In this document: piece by piece, positions 46,953 through 60,158 of the stretch
Layout: each line of letters begins with the position of its first letter
Position numbering within the stretch: position 1 is the stretch's first letter
From: Butyriboletus loyo
Lineage: Eukaryota > Basidiomycota > Agaricomycetes > Boletales > Boletaceae
Length of the DNA: 64,000 nucleotides
Direction: 5' to 3'
NCBI GenBank assembly: GCA_038093515.1
Contig: JBBPSI010000007.1
Coordinates: 62,001-126,000 of the forward strand
The notes under the pieces: generated by a model
The model's input: only the letters and a program-made list of their open reading frames with translations
Told to the model about the DNA's origin: nothing
The model's database searches: none
Translations under genes and position numbers: made by a program

Positions 46953-47051
46953 TTCATTGTGGCTGTACATACTGTTTGCTTCGGGAATACGCGGGTGTCG
47001 TCAAAGACTCTCTCTTGCACCAGAAATTGTCTCCAACCACCGCCTTTAAAG

Positions 47052-48043
47052 ATGGCCTCGGTCAGAAAATCACTCAACCTCGCCCCCACCGTCCGCGCCC
47101 TCCCCAGTGGCCTCCCCAGCGCACCCCGGCTCAACCTCGCCGCTCGTGCACCCGCGGACGTACATGACCACGGACATGGTGCCGCTCCTCGCTCGGACGC
47201 GCCGAGGAGCTTCGCTGCTGGCGTGAAGACGACCTCTGTGGGCCTTGTCTCCAGGACCTACGTTTGTAAGCATGCCTCGAAAGTAAACGTCTACCCGTGC
47301 TAATCCCGACCTCCAAAAAAAACAGCCCCGCCTACAACGTCTTTCTGCCAACCTCGTCTCCTTCACACGTCTGCCGTTGCAAGAGACGCTCCCGAGGTCC
47401 CCGACTTTTCTTCATACCGTCCCAAGTCGGATGACGCTAACCGTGCCATGTCGTACTTTATGGTTGGTTCTCTTGGCGTCCTTTCCGCCTCTGTCGCCAA
47501 GTCTGCCATCACTGGCTTCCTTGAGACGATGGCCGCCTCCGCCGATGTCCTTGCGCTCGCAAAGACCGAAGTCGACCTTGCCAGTATCCCAGAGGGCAAA
47601 AACGTAATCATCAAGTGGCGCGGAAAGCCTGTCTTTATTCGTCACCGCACACCTGACGAGATCCAAGAGGCTAAGAGTGTCAACTGGAAAACGTTTAGGG
47701 ATCCAGAGAGCGACGAGAATCGGACGAAGAAACCCGAATGGCTGGTCATGGTCGGTGTTTGCACCCATCTGGGTTGTGTCCCAATTGGTGAAGCAGGTGA
47801 TTTCGGAGGGTGGTTCTGTCCTTGCCATGGTTCACATTATGATATCTGTAAGCGTCATCTATTCCAGCCGTACCTTTGGTTAACATACTCCCAACAGCCG
47901 GTCGCGCACGCAAAGGACCAGCACCGGTAAAGAAAACTATTTCTGGTTTGACTTTGATAATTGAAGTGATTCTTTTGCAGCTTAATCTGGAGATTCCTCC
48001 CTATGAGTTCAATGATGCGGATGGCAAGGTCATCATCGGGTAA
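47052..48043 (+). CDS. RIP1: Rieske iron-sulfur subunit of cytochrome bc1 complex
   Basis: MASVRKSLNLAPTVRALPSG starts an arginine-rich mitochondrial presequence. After an intron RLHTSAVARDAPEVPDFSSY leads to ANRAMSYFMVGSLGVLSASV, the single membrane helix with the hinge ADVLALAKTEVDLASIPEGK. The cluster ligands are CTHLGC and CPCHGSHYD, with SGRARKGPAP immediately after an intron. The end is LEIPPYEFNDADGKVIIG. It transfers electrons from ubiquinol to cytochrome c1. Four or five short introns, frame intact, expected length. Confidence 0.96.
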
Positions 48044-48600
48044 AGGCTGGCTACCTTGATATCATTAGAATTTATGTGATTCGCAAACACATACAATTAG
48101 AGGCCTTTGCATGAAACCGTGACTTCTAGTCCGAAATGGACAGTTAAGATACCATTTATGCGAGTAAGTGTAAGCTGCCAACTAATGAGTGTCCTAAGCT
48201 AGTGGTAGTTGCATACTGTTAGTCTTGACAGGATTGTCGCTAGAATATTTGAAGAATAGATCCAGGCGCGCGTACTTATGGATAGATATCAGTGGGCTAA
48301 AGCACTATGAAGGAGTAAAAGTTGGATGCTGGGCGAACGGGGAGGAACCACGTCTACCCAGGAAACGCGAGACACTATTGCCTTTGGCGAATTCCTCGTC
48401 ATCTAGCACATTGCGAGGTCTTCGAGTAAGTTTGTCCCAAAGGCTTGGAGGGATTGAAGGGGAAGGTTGAGTTGGGCGGCGTCACCGCCGAAGAGTACGA
48501 GGACGGTGGGGAATGTCGGTGTACTGAGATGCCATCGCATCGAGCTACTGGGATCGGGGTTGTGGGATTAAGTGCGGACAAGAGCTCCCGACTTCAATGG
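48044..48600. other. Convergent 3' region, possible kinase tail
   Basis: Between the convergent RIP1 and kinase genes. The minus-strand frame at 48399-48581 is Ser/Pro-rich (HSPPSSYSSAVTPPNSTFPF) and could be a further 3' exon of the kinase gene. A CCCAG acceptor sits before it at about 48547, but I cannot fix a donor. Confidence 0.35.
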
Positions 48601-50178
48601 TCAGGTCGTTGCGTTAGGTTCCACGGTGGCTTGTCGCGGGAGTTCCGCACTATTGTCCTCAGATAAGCGACCAAGAGTTTCTGGGTCGTCGCCGTGGTTG
48701 CGTTTGGAGGCAATGCTCAAGGTTTTGGTCTTCTGTGCAATCCTTGAGCTGGGTCCAATAAGAAATGGTGTTTGGGAACTTGTGATAGTCGATCCAAAGT
48801 CCCAGGATTCTGTAGTACGCTGAGTCGTCAGACTTTCTGGGTGGTGACGGCGTTCTTGACGCATGGTTAGTGGGGGAAGCCCGTCTAATACTGTCCCAAC
48901 GAGATATGATTTCTTTTTTGCATTCTTGAAAAATGGGGTTCGCAAAAGTTCAGCTGCTGTTGGGCTGCATGTGTGTGAGGGAACGGATGATAGGCAAAAT
49001 AACACAAGAACTACTTGCCGTTTCGAGGGATGTTTGGCGAGACAGGCATCGACGATCTCCTTGAACGCACGGGAATAGTGGTGTACACCTCCTTCCCGAT
49101 CGAGGGTTGGTGGTTTTCCCTGGACACTGGAGAGAAAATATGAACGGATAACGATAACTGGTGGGTCAAATGGTAACGTGACGCACGTCTGGAGAAGGAC
49201 GGTGTGTGCACTTTCGCGCGATCGTGGTGGACGGCCTTGCGTAAGTTCGATGGCAGTAATTCCGAATGACCAAATATCAGCCTTGGCGTCGTAACATTTT
49301 CCTTGGATAAGCTCTGGCGCCATCCAGCATGGCTGTCAACGGCAGATGAGTGGAAGTGCTAGGCGCAGGCGGGTGAGCAAGGACCCACGGTACCAACGAA
49401 AGACTTGCGCTTGCCGAACTGTGGGCGTGAGAGAGGGATACCATCGTCTGAATATTTGGGGTGAAGTGGGAGGTCGGGTTTCAAGTTTGAGGTGGCAGAG
49501 CCGATGGGATGGATGTCCGGTTGTTCACCATCGTCTACGAGGGGAGCGGCAACGCCAAGGTCACCTACTAAAACAGTGCCGTCATCATCGACGAGCAGAT
49601 TGGCTGCCTTTATGTCACGATGAATAAATCCATTTATATGGAGGTAACTGGACGGAGTTGTTAGAGGGATCGGAGGGACTGGGGAAGAGGACCGACTTGA
49701 GGCCTTGCAGTGCTTGTTTGAGGATACACTTTACGACTTGCTCCTCCATACCACCGGACCAAGCATAGTTCATGATATCCGCGGCACTGCCTTTGTTCAT
49801 GAGACGGAGAGCGATGTAGAGTTTGTGGCCCTCAATCCAGCTTCCACGTACACGGAGGACATTTGGGTGCTTTGAAAGGGACATGAGCTGAGTCTCGCGC
49901 TGAAGGAGAGCGAGAGAATGTGGGGGAAGGGAGTCGAGATCAAGGACCTTGAGCGCGCACGGACACGGACGAGGGGGTTCCGGAGGGGGAGGGTTGTACA
50001 CAGCCGCGTACACGACGGAGGACGCACCGAATCCGATGGGGGAACCGATAATGTAGTCGTCGGGGCGGTCGCTGAGCGAGAACGAAGTGAGGGAGAGAAA
50101 GATTGAGCTGGATAAGGGCGCATACCTGAAGAGTCGCCATTCATCTTTGACGGCGCCGATAAAGTTCTTGACCGACAT
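48601..50178 (-). CDS. STE20/FRAY (SPAK-OSR1)-like protein kinase
   Basis: MSVKNFIGAVKDEWRLF splices to DRPDDYIIGSPIGFGASSVV (glycine loop), then CALKVLDLDSL (catalytic Lys) and LSKHPNVLRVRGSWIEGHKL. The catalytic loop is GFIHRDIKAANLLVDDDG; the next motif is VGDLGVAA, DLG instead of DFG. CWMAPELIQ, YDAKADIWSFGITAIELTQG and HPSKRPTAAELLRTPFFKNA complete the kinase domain. GFIHRDIKAANLL, the DLGVAAPL segment and the LTQGRPP helix point to the FRAY/OSR1 branch that governs ion and osmotic stress responses. A Ser/Thr-rich tail follows. The stop at 48601 may be replaced by a downstream exon. Confidence 0.82.
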
Positions 50179-50346
50179 GATGGACACGGAGGGTGTCGTG
50201 GTCGTCGAGGACGACGTGGACAAGTGGGTCAGCTGATGTCTCAATCTGATTTGGTCGCCGCGACTCCAATGCAAAGCTGGATCCGTGTTCGGGCACCCGT
50301 TTAGTTGTTCTCCTCTTCCTCCTCCGCATCTCTCCGCTCACATTTT

Positions 50347-52381
50347 ATGGCACCAAAGGAACCATGCGCTAAATATCAGTACGTCCTTACTTCTTCAGGC
50401 CCAAAGATTGTCCCCGTCCAAGACAATGTTTCGAAGTTGGAGGAGTCTCCAGCAGATTACAACGCTGGGGGCTATCTGCCCGTAAAAATTCACGACGTCT
50501 TCAAGGATGGTCGCTATCTCGTCGTCAGAAAACTCGGGTATTCCCCTTTCTCATCCTTTCAACCCTTTCTCATTCCTCTTACAGCTGGGGTCACTTTTCT
50601 ACCGTCTGGCTCGTTCACGACACCCAGTGCGTCCCCCCTCTCTCCCTCTTCGTCCTCTTTTTCACTCTCCCCAGCCAATCCCGTTATTCTGCCCTCAAGG
50701 TCGTCAAGTCCGCTTCCCGCTATGCTGACACAGCCCGTGATGAGATAAAGCTTCTCGCCAAAGTATCAAACGTAAATCCCGCTCATTCGGGTCGTGCTTA
50801 CGTCGTCTCCTTCCTTGACTCTTTCACTCACGTTGGGCCGGAAAATCACATATGTATCGTTTTTGAGCCCCTTGGAGAGAGCCTCCTGGCTCTCATTGAG
50901 CGTAACAAGAAAAAGGGTGTCCCGCAGCCCCTTGTTAAGTTGATCGCCAGGCAGGTGCTTCTTGGTCTCCAGTACCTCCACGATGAGTGTGACCTAGTAC
51001 ACACTGACATCAAGCCAGAGAACATTCGTATGTCCATTTTCTACATTCCTCTCGTCTACTTATGCTCTTCTCCAGTCATCTCCATCCCGGACGTTGAGGC
51101 GCACATCCTCACGGAACTCTCTGTATCCCCTTCTCCCCGTTCGCGTCAAGTCGGTGTACCCCACCCCACGAAGTCCCGCTTGGGCATGACCATCCCCATC
51201 CGTCGACCGCCCGGCCGCGAACGTCACGTCGAGATTTTCGATTCACAACCATTGTCAAGCCCTTCGTCTAGATGCGGTAGCATCAGCGCCAGTGCAGGTA
51301 GCCCAAGTCTTCATAACCACTTCTTGCCTACCATTATTCCGCGCGAACCCTCTTCTACTAGCGAACTCTCAAAGTACCCTGTCTCTCCAGATTCCAAAGT
51401 CACTCCCATTGAACAGCCCTCCGGGGCATCAAGCACCTCCTCTTTTTCAATGTACGCTGGTAGCAATAGTATCCTCAGCACTCCTCCAACTTCCGTGGGG
51501 AGTGCAGATATCCCTGCGTTATCCAAGATGGCTTCCATCACAGTCTCCGACCTTCCTCCGCATTTAAAGGAAAAATCTCCACCGGACTCGCGTCATTCTC
51601 GTGCGGAGTCCCTAACTTCGCCTTTCATCCAATCACATTCTCCAAGTGAGATTCCCCACGCTCCCATTGGTCCGTCGTTGCTCTCCCGGACTGCCCCTCA
51701 GCGGACAAGTTCCTCTGCTCCGAACCACTCATCCACCTCTACCTCTACCGCTTGTCCTACCCCCCAGCTTCCTCCAAGTCCTCTTGGACATACTCCGCTC
51801 ACGATCAAGATCGCCGACCTAGGCAACGCAACACCCTCAAAGCAACATTACACTGAAGATATCCAGACCCGTCAATATCGCGCCCCTGAAGCTATCCTCG
51901 GGCGGCGTGACTGGGGAACTCGTGTCGACATATGGAGTGTGGCATGCGTCGTTTTCGAACTATTGACCGCCGAATACCTTCTCGATCCACACGGGCAGGG
52001 CGAATTATTTACCAAAGATGATGATCATATGGCACAGATTATCGAGCTAGTGGGTGATTTTCCTCTTGAGGCGAAGATGGGGGGTAGGTATAGTAGAGAA
52101 CTGTTCGATCACACAGGTCAGTCCTCCAAGCTTACTGTCGAATTGTTTCCTGATGCATTCCAGGTGCACTGCGGTACATCAAAACTCTGAAGCCATGGCC
52201 GCTGTGCCGCGTGATGGTGGAAAAGTATCTATTGTCGAATGCTGCTGCTGTGCATCTCTGCGCTTTCCTGGAGCCCATGCTCGCGGTTGATCAGCGAGAG
52301 CGTAAAGAAGCACGAGATATGATTGACCATGAATGGTTGAACGTCGATGACGAAGAATGGGCAGGTGTGGATGAGTGGTAA
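50347..52381 (+). CDS. SR-protein kinase (SRPK/Sky1/Dsk1 family)
   Basis: MAPKEPCAKYQYVLTSSGPK starts the protein; LEESPADYNAGGYLPVKIHD and VFKDGRYLVVRKLG give the conserved SRPK entry into the kinase domain. SALKVVKSASRYADTARDEI holds the catalytic Lys. IARQVLLGLQYLHDECDLVH and TDIKPENI form the catalytic loop. A spacer of about 270 residues, serine/proline-rich, splits the kinase. The second half has IKIADLGNATPSKQHYTEDI, TRQYRAPEAILGRRDWGTRV and DIWSVACVVFELLTAEYLLD. SRPKs phosphorylate RS-repeat splicing factors, and the spacer controls location in the family. The start is 168 bases from that of the divergent FRAY-like kinase. Confidence 0.93.
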
Positions 52382-52914
52382 ACAAACGTACCATCGTCCA
52401 ACGGCCCAAGTTGTGCTGGAAGTTGTGCTGGGACAAATAGATTCTAGAACGACCTCTCATGGGTTATGATATTCGGACACTGTCTATATATGTTCCATCC
52501 TTTGCGTTCTCCTTCGTTGCTGTTTACATAGGATACATCATGCATCCACCAGGATTACATACCTGGTTTCATCTACTCGTGGTATTTGTGCGCACAATGG
52601 AGTAAATCGATTGAGAAGGCCAGAATCAATGCCATGTATTTGTTAACACAGAAAGTCCAGTATTATTAGGTTCGACTTGAAATTTTCCTCTCGTGGAATC
52701 CAGTTCCAAACTTTCATGTCTGTTTACCGTGTGCAACATTGTTCACTCGTTATTTACAGTACTATATTTTTACTATCTCTATACTCGGTTATAGACATAT
52801 ATTCCATTCAACTTTGAGTGATGTTTCCTGGTCAATAGCTCTGGATTGGAAACTGGGAGAGAAATACATGATCAGAATCTTTGAAACTTGACCAGCTAGC
52901 GATGAATCAATCTA
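52382..52914. other. Convergent intergenic region, no gene
   Basis: About 530 AT-rich bases between the SRPK stop and the SprT-protease stop on the other strand, so it holds two convergent 3' ends. No open frame of note. Confidence 0.5.
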
Positions 52915-54889
52915 TTAGTCTGTTGGGTTGTTGATAGATATGCCTTTGAGTGCGTCCACAAGGCCCGAGATATCATTGTCATCGAGATCTGTTGAAGGTA
53001 GGGAAGTCTGCTGCATGACAGGATTGTTCCTAGTTGGACTCCCAACCTTCAAGTGGGGAGAGTCTGAGAAGGTAGATCAGCAACACAGCACTGCGATGCG
53101 ACAGAATGGTTCATCTGTACCTCGTGGCCTGGCTATGGCCATACGGCTGACCTTGGGGGTCATCTTCCTTCTTTCGACAAATAGAGGGATTAGCTTGCCC
53201 GCTCTACAGGCCCCACACACTGTCCCAGTGAAACATTAAAGCTACACAAGTAACTGCTATATTCGCATGCTTTGACTTACCACATTCATCCGGCCGTATG
53301 GATTTGGAGTATCTACCATAGCTAGGAGCGACTGATCAGACACTTCCGGAAGGACTTCATCGTGCTTACGTCTTTGAGCACTTCTCGCATTCTAAAATCG
53401 AGTGAGATCAAAGGAGATACCAATAAGACAACAGTAACAGGCTCACTCCATTCATATGGGTATGATATTTCATAGTTATGCCGGGTCTACCATAATTAGT
53501 CCAGGTGTTTCTGAGCCAAGCGTGAATTTCTTACAGAAATATGGATATTCGGATGCTTGTACATCACTTTGTTCGCCCTGGTAATAAATTTTTCGATCAT
53601 AGATCAAATAGTAAAAACGGCATGATACTAACCATGATTTAAAAAGTTGACCATGTCCTTCCAGAGGGTGGTTATCAATCACCCAGCATGCTAAATGGCA
53701 CATCTCGTGAGACAGGGTATTTCGAATGCGCTCTAAATGATTCATTCAAATTATCGGTAAAACACGTTGCGTACAACCAGCTCACCATCACAATCCAAGA
53801 TCTTGGACGCCAATTCAATCTTCATGGTATGTACGCCATCACGTGAGCTAAAAATTAAAAATAGTCAACGCGGGCAAGGTCCCTAGAGATGTAGTTCACC
53901 CACCGGTGCCAGCGAGCTCGGCCCGCAGTTGTCAACAGTCGTTTGCTCCATTCTAGAGTAGTATTCCCTGGGAGGCGATCACCAAAAACGTCTCTGTTGA
54001 GTTCGGCGAATAGTTCGGTGGCATACTTCTGTCGTCGGGCTTGCTCTTTTGCCTTGTGCGCTGAACGCCCCTTTTTTTCGGTAGGTGACTTCCGTGCAGC
54101 CTGGGAGCATCCAGGAACAGCATTATTCCTCAGAGAGTCGAGCAACGGGTTGCCCTTTGCAACATCTTGACCTACACCAATAAACGGGGTGTTGGTGAAA
54201 CCTCCCTCCGTATACTGACAGAAAGTCCTGACAATACCTTTGGCAGGGGGGATGCTTCGGATTGGCCTTCGGGAGCTTGGGGGATCATTCCTAGACAAAA
54301 AATGGGCAAATCGGAACAATATTCCACGAACCACGCACAATACGAGAATGCAGCCCTTGTCAGACTCTCCGTCGTCACTTGTATCGGCATACAAAGGTAT
54401 GGATTGTCCGGAAGGTGGCCGTTGTCTCCTCGAGCCCGCAAACCCTTTTCTTCGTGGCCCTTTGACCAAAGGGGACAACATATCCGGAAGGTCCGAGGAG
54501 TTACTCAACTCGCTGTCGCTCAATTCGATCACATCATTCTCCCAGGTAGAATCTGACTTGTGATGTTTGTTTTCTCCTTGCAACGCGGATACGAACTTGC
54601 TGCAGCCATCATGGGAATTCACGGAGGAAATGGTACTCTGCTGGAATCTTACCTAGGATGTGGCTGACAAAACCTACAGATAATAGCATCATTAGTGATT
54701 TCAGTACAAAGAAAATCGCTTACACGTCGTCCTCAGAATCAGATGAAATCTCTATGATTGGGAGGGCAGGACTATTTTCGGTGAAGGGTGACGGCCTGTT
54801 AGACAGTCGCAGTCGGGTTGAATGGTAGAGTCGGAATAAAGAGTTACCACGGCTTACCTCGACTTGTCTTTTTCGTTGCCCGGTATCAT
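52915..54889 (-). CDS. GCNA-like SprT metalloprotease with SUMO-interacting motifs
   Basis: Starts MIPGNEKDKSR and splices to SPFTENSPALPIIEISSDSE, then VNSHDGCSKFVSALQGENKH and ENDVIELSDSELSNSSDLPD. Both PIIEISSDSE and DVIELSDSE look like SUMO-interacting motifs. The SprT domain begins KYATELFAELNRDVFGDRLP and has TLEWSKRLLTTAGRARW, VHTMKIELASKILDCD and RIRNTLSHEMCHLACWVIDN with the zinc-binding HEMCH. WKCEKCSKTYGRYSKSIRPD and ECVCGACRAGKLIPLF form a zinc ribbon. This layout (disordered SIM region, SprT, ribbon) is that of GCNA, which removes DNA-protein crosslinks. Introns are many and some junctions in the 5' part are uncertain. The tail ends DALKGISINNPTD. Confidence 0.85.
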
Positions 54890-55016
54890 GACATTACTAT
54901 GCAATGCACCACTTTAGTCGCGTCGCGCTGGTGAAGTAAGTAGTCGCACGTGCGTGTCGAACATCATCACGTGGTACATACTAATCATTAGTAATTCGCG
55001 GAGATCCGATATCACC

Positions 55017-55117
55017 GCCCGCCTAGCTCAATCGGATAGAGCGTCAGACTTTTACAATTGTACGGGTCGTGCAAGGCGTTGATCTGAAGGCTGCGAGTTC
55101 GACCCTCGCGGTGGGCT
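55017..55117 (+). tRNA. tRNA-Lys (anticodon UUU), 27-base intron
   Basis: The acceptor GCCCGCC pairs with GGTGGGC (one G-T pair), the D arm is GCTC/GAGC, the anticodon stem TCAGA/TCTGA and the T arm GCGAG/CTCGC with loop TTCGACC. The anticodon loop reads CTTTTA-A, giving anticodon TTT. A 27-base intron lies between positions 37 and 38 (55055-55081), the canonical place. A run of T at about 55124 should terminate Pol III transcription. Confidence 0.93.
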
Positions 55118-55354
55118 ATGAATTTTTTCTTCTTCCCCTTAGTTCGTCTCAGTAATTAATAGTTGTCGCTTTGAGTTCGGTAATCGACTGTTGCAATCCT
55201 CCATAAAGACGCTCCTGAAGTCTATGGACAATTCACACCATGAGCCATTTAGCCTGAGGGGGAGGTCACCCGCAGCACCTCGACAGGAGATTATTTAACA
55301 ACAACAAAAGTAAAGCAAAGCAAAAAAGCAAAAAACAAACTGTTCAAAACTTAT
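55118..55354. other. Spacer between the two tRNA-Lys genes
   Basis: About 237 bases; an A-rich stretch at 55299-55342 acts as a T-rich terminator region for the minus-strand tRNA. No other feature. Confidence 0.5.
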
Positions 55355-55437
55355 AGCCCACCGCGAGGGTCGAACTCGCAGCCTTCAGATCGCCTAGTCT
55401 AAGAGTCTGACGCTCTATCCGATTGAGCTAGGCGGGC
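55355..55437 (-). tRNA. tRNA-Lys (anticodon CUU), 9-base intron
   Basis: Same acceptor, D, anticodon-stem and T arms as the gene at 55017, base for base, including the unusual T at position 73. The anticodon loop is CTCTTA-A, anticodon CTT. A 9-base intron (55391-55399 on the + strand) sits between positions 37 and 38. A four-T run follows about ten bases downstream on the minus strand. Confidence 0.93.
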
Positions 55438-55618
55438 GATGTGTGTGCATTAACCAATTATGTATGACTGCTCATAACAACGCGGAGAAGAACACACGCA
55501 CCACACCATCAAGTACTGTTACAACATGATCAAACCAAAGATGATGACTACAGTCATTGAACATTATACCCCGACTCTGCGTAAATGAATAAGAGGCCAC
55601 CACCCAACCACGGCAAAC

Positions 55619-58375
<2,757 letters not shown>

Positions 58376-58495
58376 GGTGTGAGCGACTTAAGCACAGCAG
58401 GCGGCGCGAGTACGCGACTGGATCTGTTCAGGGCAAGTCCTTTCGCGTTCGACGAAACTGTGGACCATCAACAGCTTGCCTGGAACGAAAGTAGG

Positions 58496-58568
58496 TCCCG
58501 TTTAGCTCAGTTGGTAGAGCGCGTCACTAGTAATGACGAGGTCAGTCGTTCAAGTCGGCTAATGGGAA
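58496..58568 (+). tRNA. tRNA-Thr (anticodon AGU)
   Basis: The acceptor TCCCGTT pairs with AATGGGA (one G-T). The D arm is GCTC/GAGC with AGTTGGTA, the anticodon stem CGTCA/TGACG with loop CTAGTAA, so anticodon AGT. The T arm is AGTCG/CGGCT (one G-T) with loop TTCAAGT. No intron. TTTTTT follows at once as a Pol III terminator. The gene sits between the divergent MCM5 and CSN6 starts. Confidence 0.93.
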
Positions 58569-58650
58569 TTTTTTGGGCTTGCTTTTCTTGGCACGAAGGC
58601 CAGTAAGTACTAGCTGAGATTACGCTTGATCTACCCTGCCAAAGACCAAC

Positions 58651-60113
58651 ATGACTCCAATGGACATCGACGAACCTTCAGTCGTCCTCCCAGCGACTAC
58701 TACGTCCAGCCTTTCTCTTTTACTGTACGTCGAAACCTCGCTCCACCAATATATCAAACCTCACAGCGTGCATACAGTCACCCCCTCCCAATCTTAAATG
58801 TCTCTGAGCACCTCACGCGATTGAAACTTCAGACGAAATCGCATCTACCATTTGGTAAGCTTTCTTCTTCGATCGACCACTAGCCGGACTGTGGACTGTG
58901 TATAGTGCTTGGTGCGTTACTTGGCACACAGAACGGTCGAGAGGTTGAAATCGTCAACACGTTCGAGTTAGCAGTAGAAAATGGATGTGATGACATGGTT
59001 GATCATGGCTTTTTAGTGCAAAGACGGGATCAGTGTAGGTCAGTTTTCCTGGAGCGTTTTCTGCCTCACATGTCTGCCTAGATAAACAGGTGTTCCCTTC
59101 GTTGGAATTCATTGGGTGGTACACCGTGGCACCGACTCCGACTTCGCGTCATATAGCGCTTCAGGATCAGGTCAGTTCGAGTTATTATGCCCTGTCCCTC
59201 GATAGTTGATAGTTCGCTATACAGTTCACAGGGTACTGCTCCACGCCACTGCTCCTTCTACTTCAGCCCTCTTCATCTGTATCCACCTCCTCTGACATCA
59301 CTAGCCAAACCCTTCCTTTCAAGGCTTATGAACCTTCTGTGGAGATCAGAGACAAAAAGACGCGATCCGTGTTTATTGAGGCACCATACAAAGTCGAAAC
59401 GGGAGAAGCAGAGCGCATCGCTGTCGATTGGACAGCAAAGGGTGGAGGGGGGAGTACTAGTTGCGAGTATCTAACCGTCTTAACGCCTCGCAATACTCGG
59501 CTAATGTTGCTCAGTGGAATCTCATTTGCAGGCGCAAAGAGCTGCAGTCAAGATGCTTCATGAAAGGATCTTAGTGCTCGTACAGTATGTCACGAACGCG
59601 ATCGCAGGTGGGGGGGGTCGTTGTTGGTCATTCCCATCATCTGAATGGCGGATCATACTACAGGCCAAGTCCCCAAGGATCACACAATTCTTCGATCAAT
59701 TTCCGCATTGATTGCATCTCTTCCTGCAAGTGAAAACAAGGGTTTTCGCGAGGAATTCGACACGGTAAGTCTAGCTCTATTTTATAGCCCTTTTGAGCTC
59801 GTATCTGTCATTATGCCTCGACTCGGATGCTCCCTGAACCATTTTGACACTGCTCGATGATCTCTAGGAATATGAGGACGTACAGCTCACGGCTTTTTTG
59901 TCTGCACTGACAAAATCAACAAATACCTTGAATGATGTGCGCGATGCTTGTTAGCAGGGATGAGCCTTATGTCTGATGAATCGCCCCTAGCTGGTCGATA
60001 AGTACCTTGTCCTGAATGGTACTCCGCGTGACGAACGGGCCATGGGACCTGGCCCAAGGAGGCGGATGGGTAGGCAAGGAGGCATGCTTGGAGATTGGGC
60101 GATGCACTCTTAG
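58651..60113 (+). CDS. CSN6: COP9 signalosome subunit 6 (MPN domain)
   Basis: MTPMDIDEPSVVLPATTTSS then LSLLL splices to HPLPILNVSEHLTRLKLQTK, the CSN6 signature at the start of the MPN fold. VLGALLGTQNGREVEIVNTF, FLVQRRDQ, FPSLEFIGWYTVAPTPTSRH and PFKAYEPSVEIRDKKTRSVF continue it. As in other CSN6, the JAMM metal motif (HxHxxS) is absent, so the subunit is non-catalytic. The C-terminal helices include QAQRAAVKMLHERILVLVQY and EEFDTEYEDVQL, then TAFLSALTKSTNTLND joined to LVDKYLVLNG. The end is GRQGGMLGDWAMHS. The signalosome removes NEDD8 from cullins. Confidence 0.9.
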
Positions 60114-60158
60114 ACCGGAGCACATGGGCTGATATATCATTAATCCGTGACACCTTTT

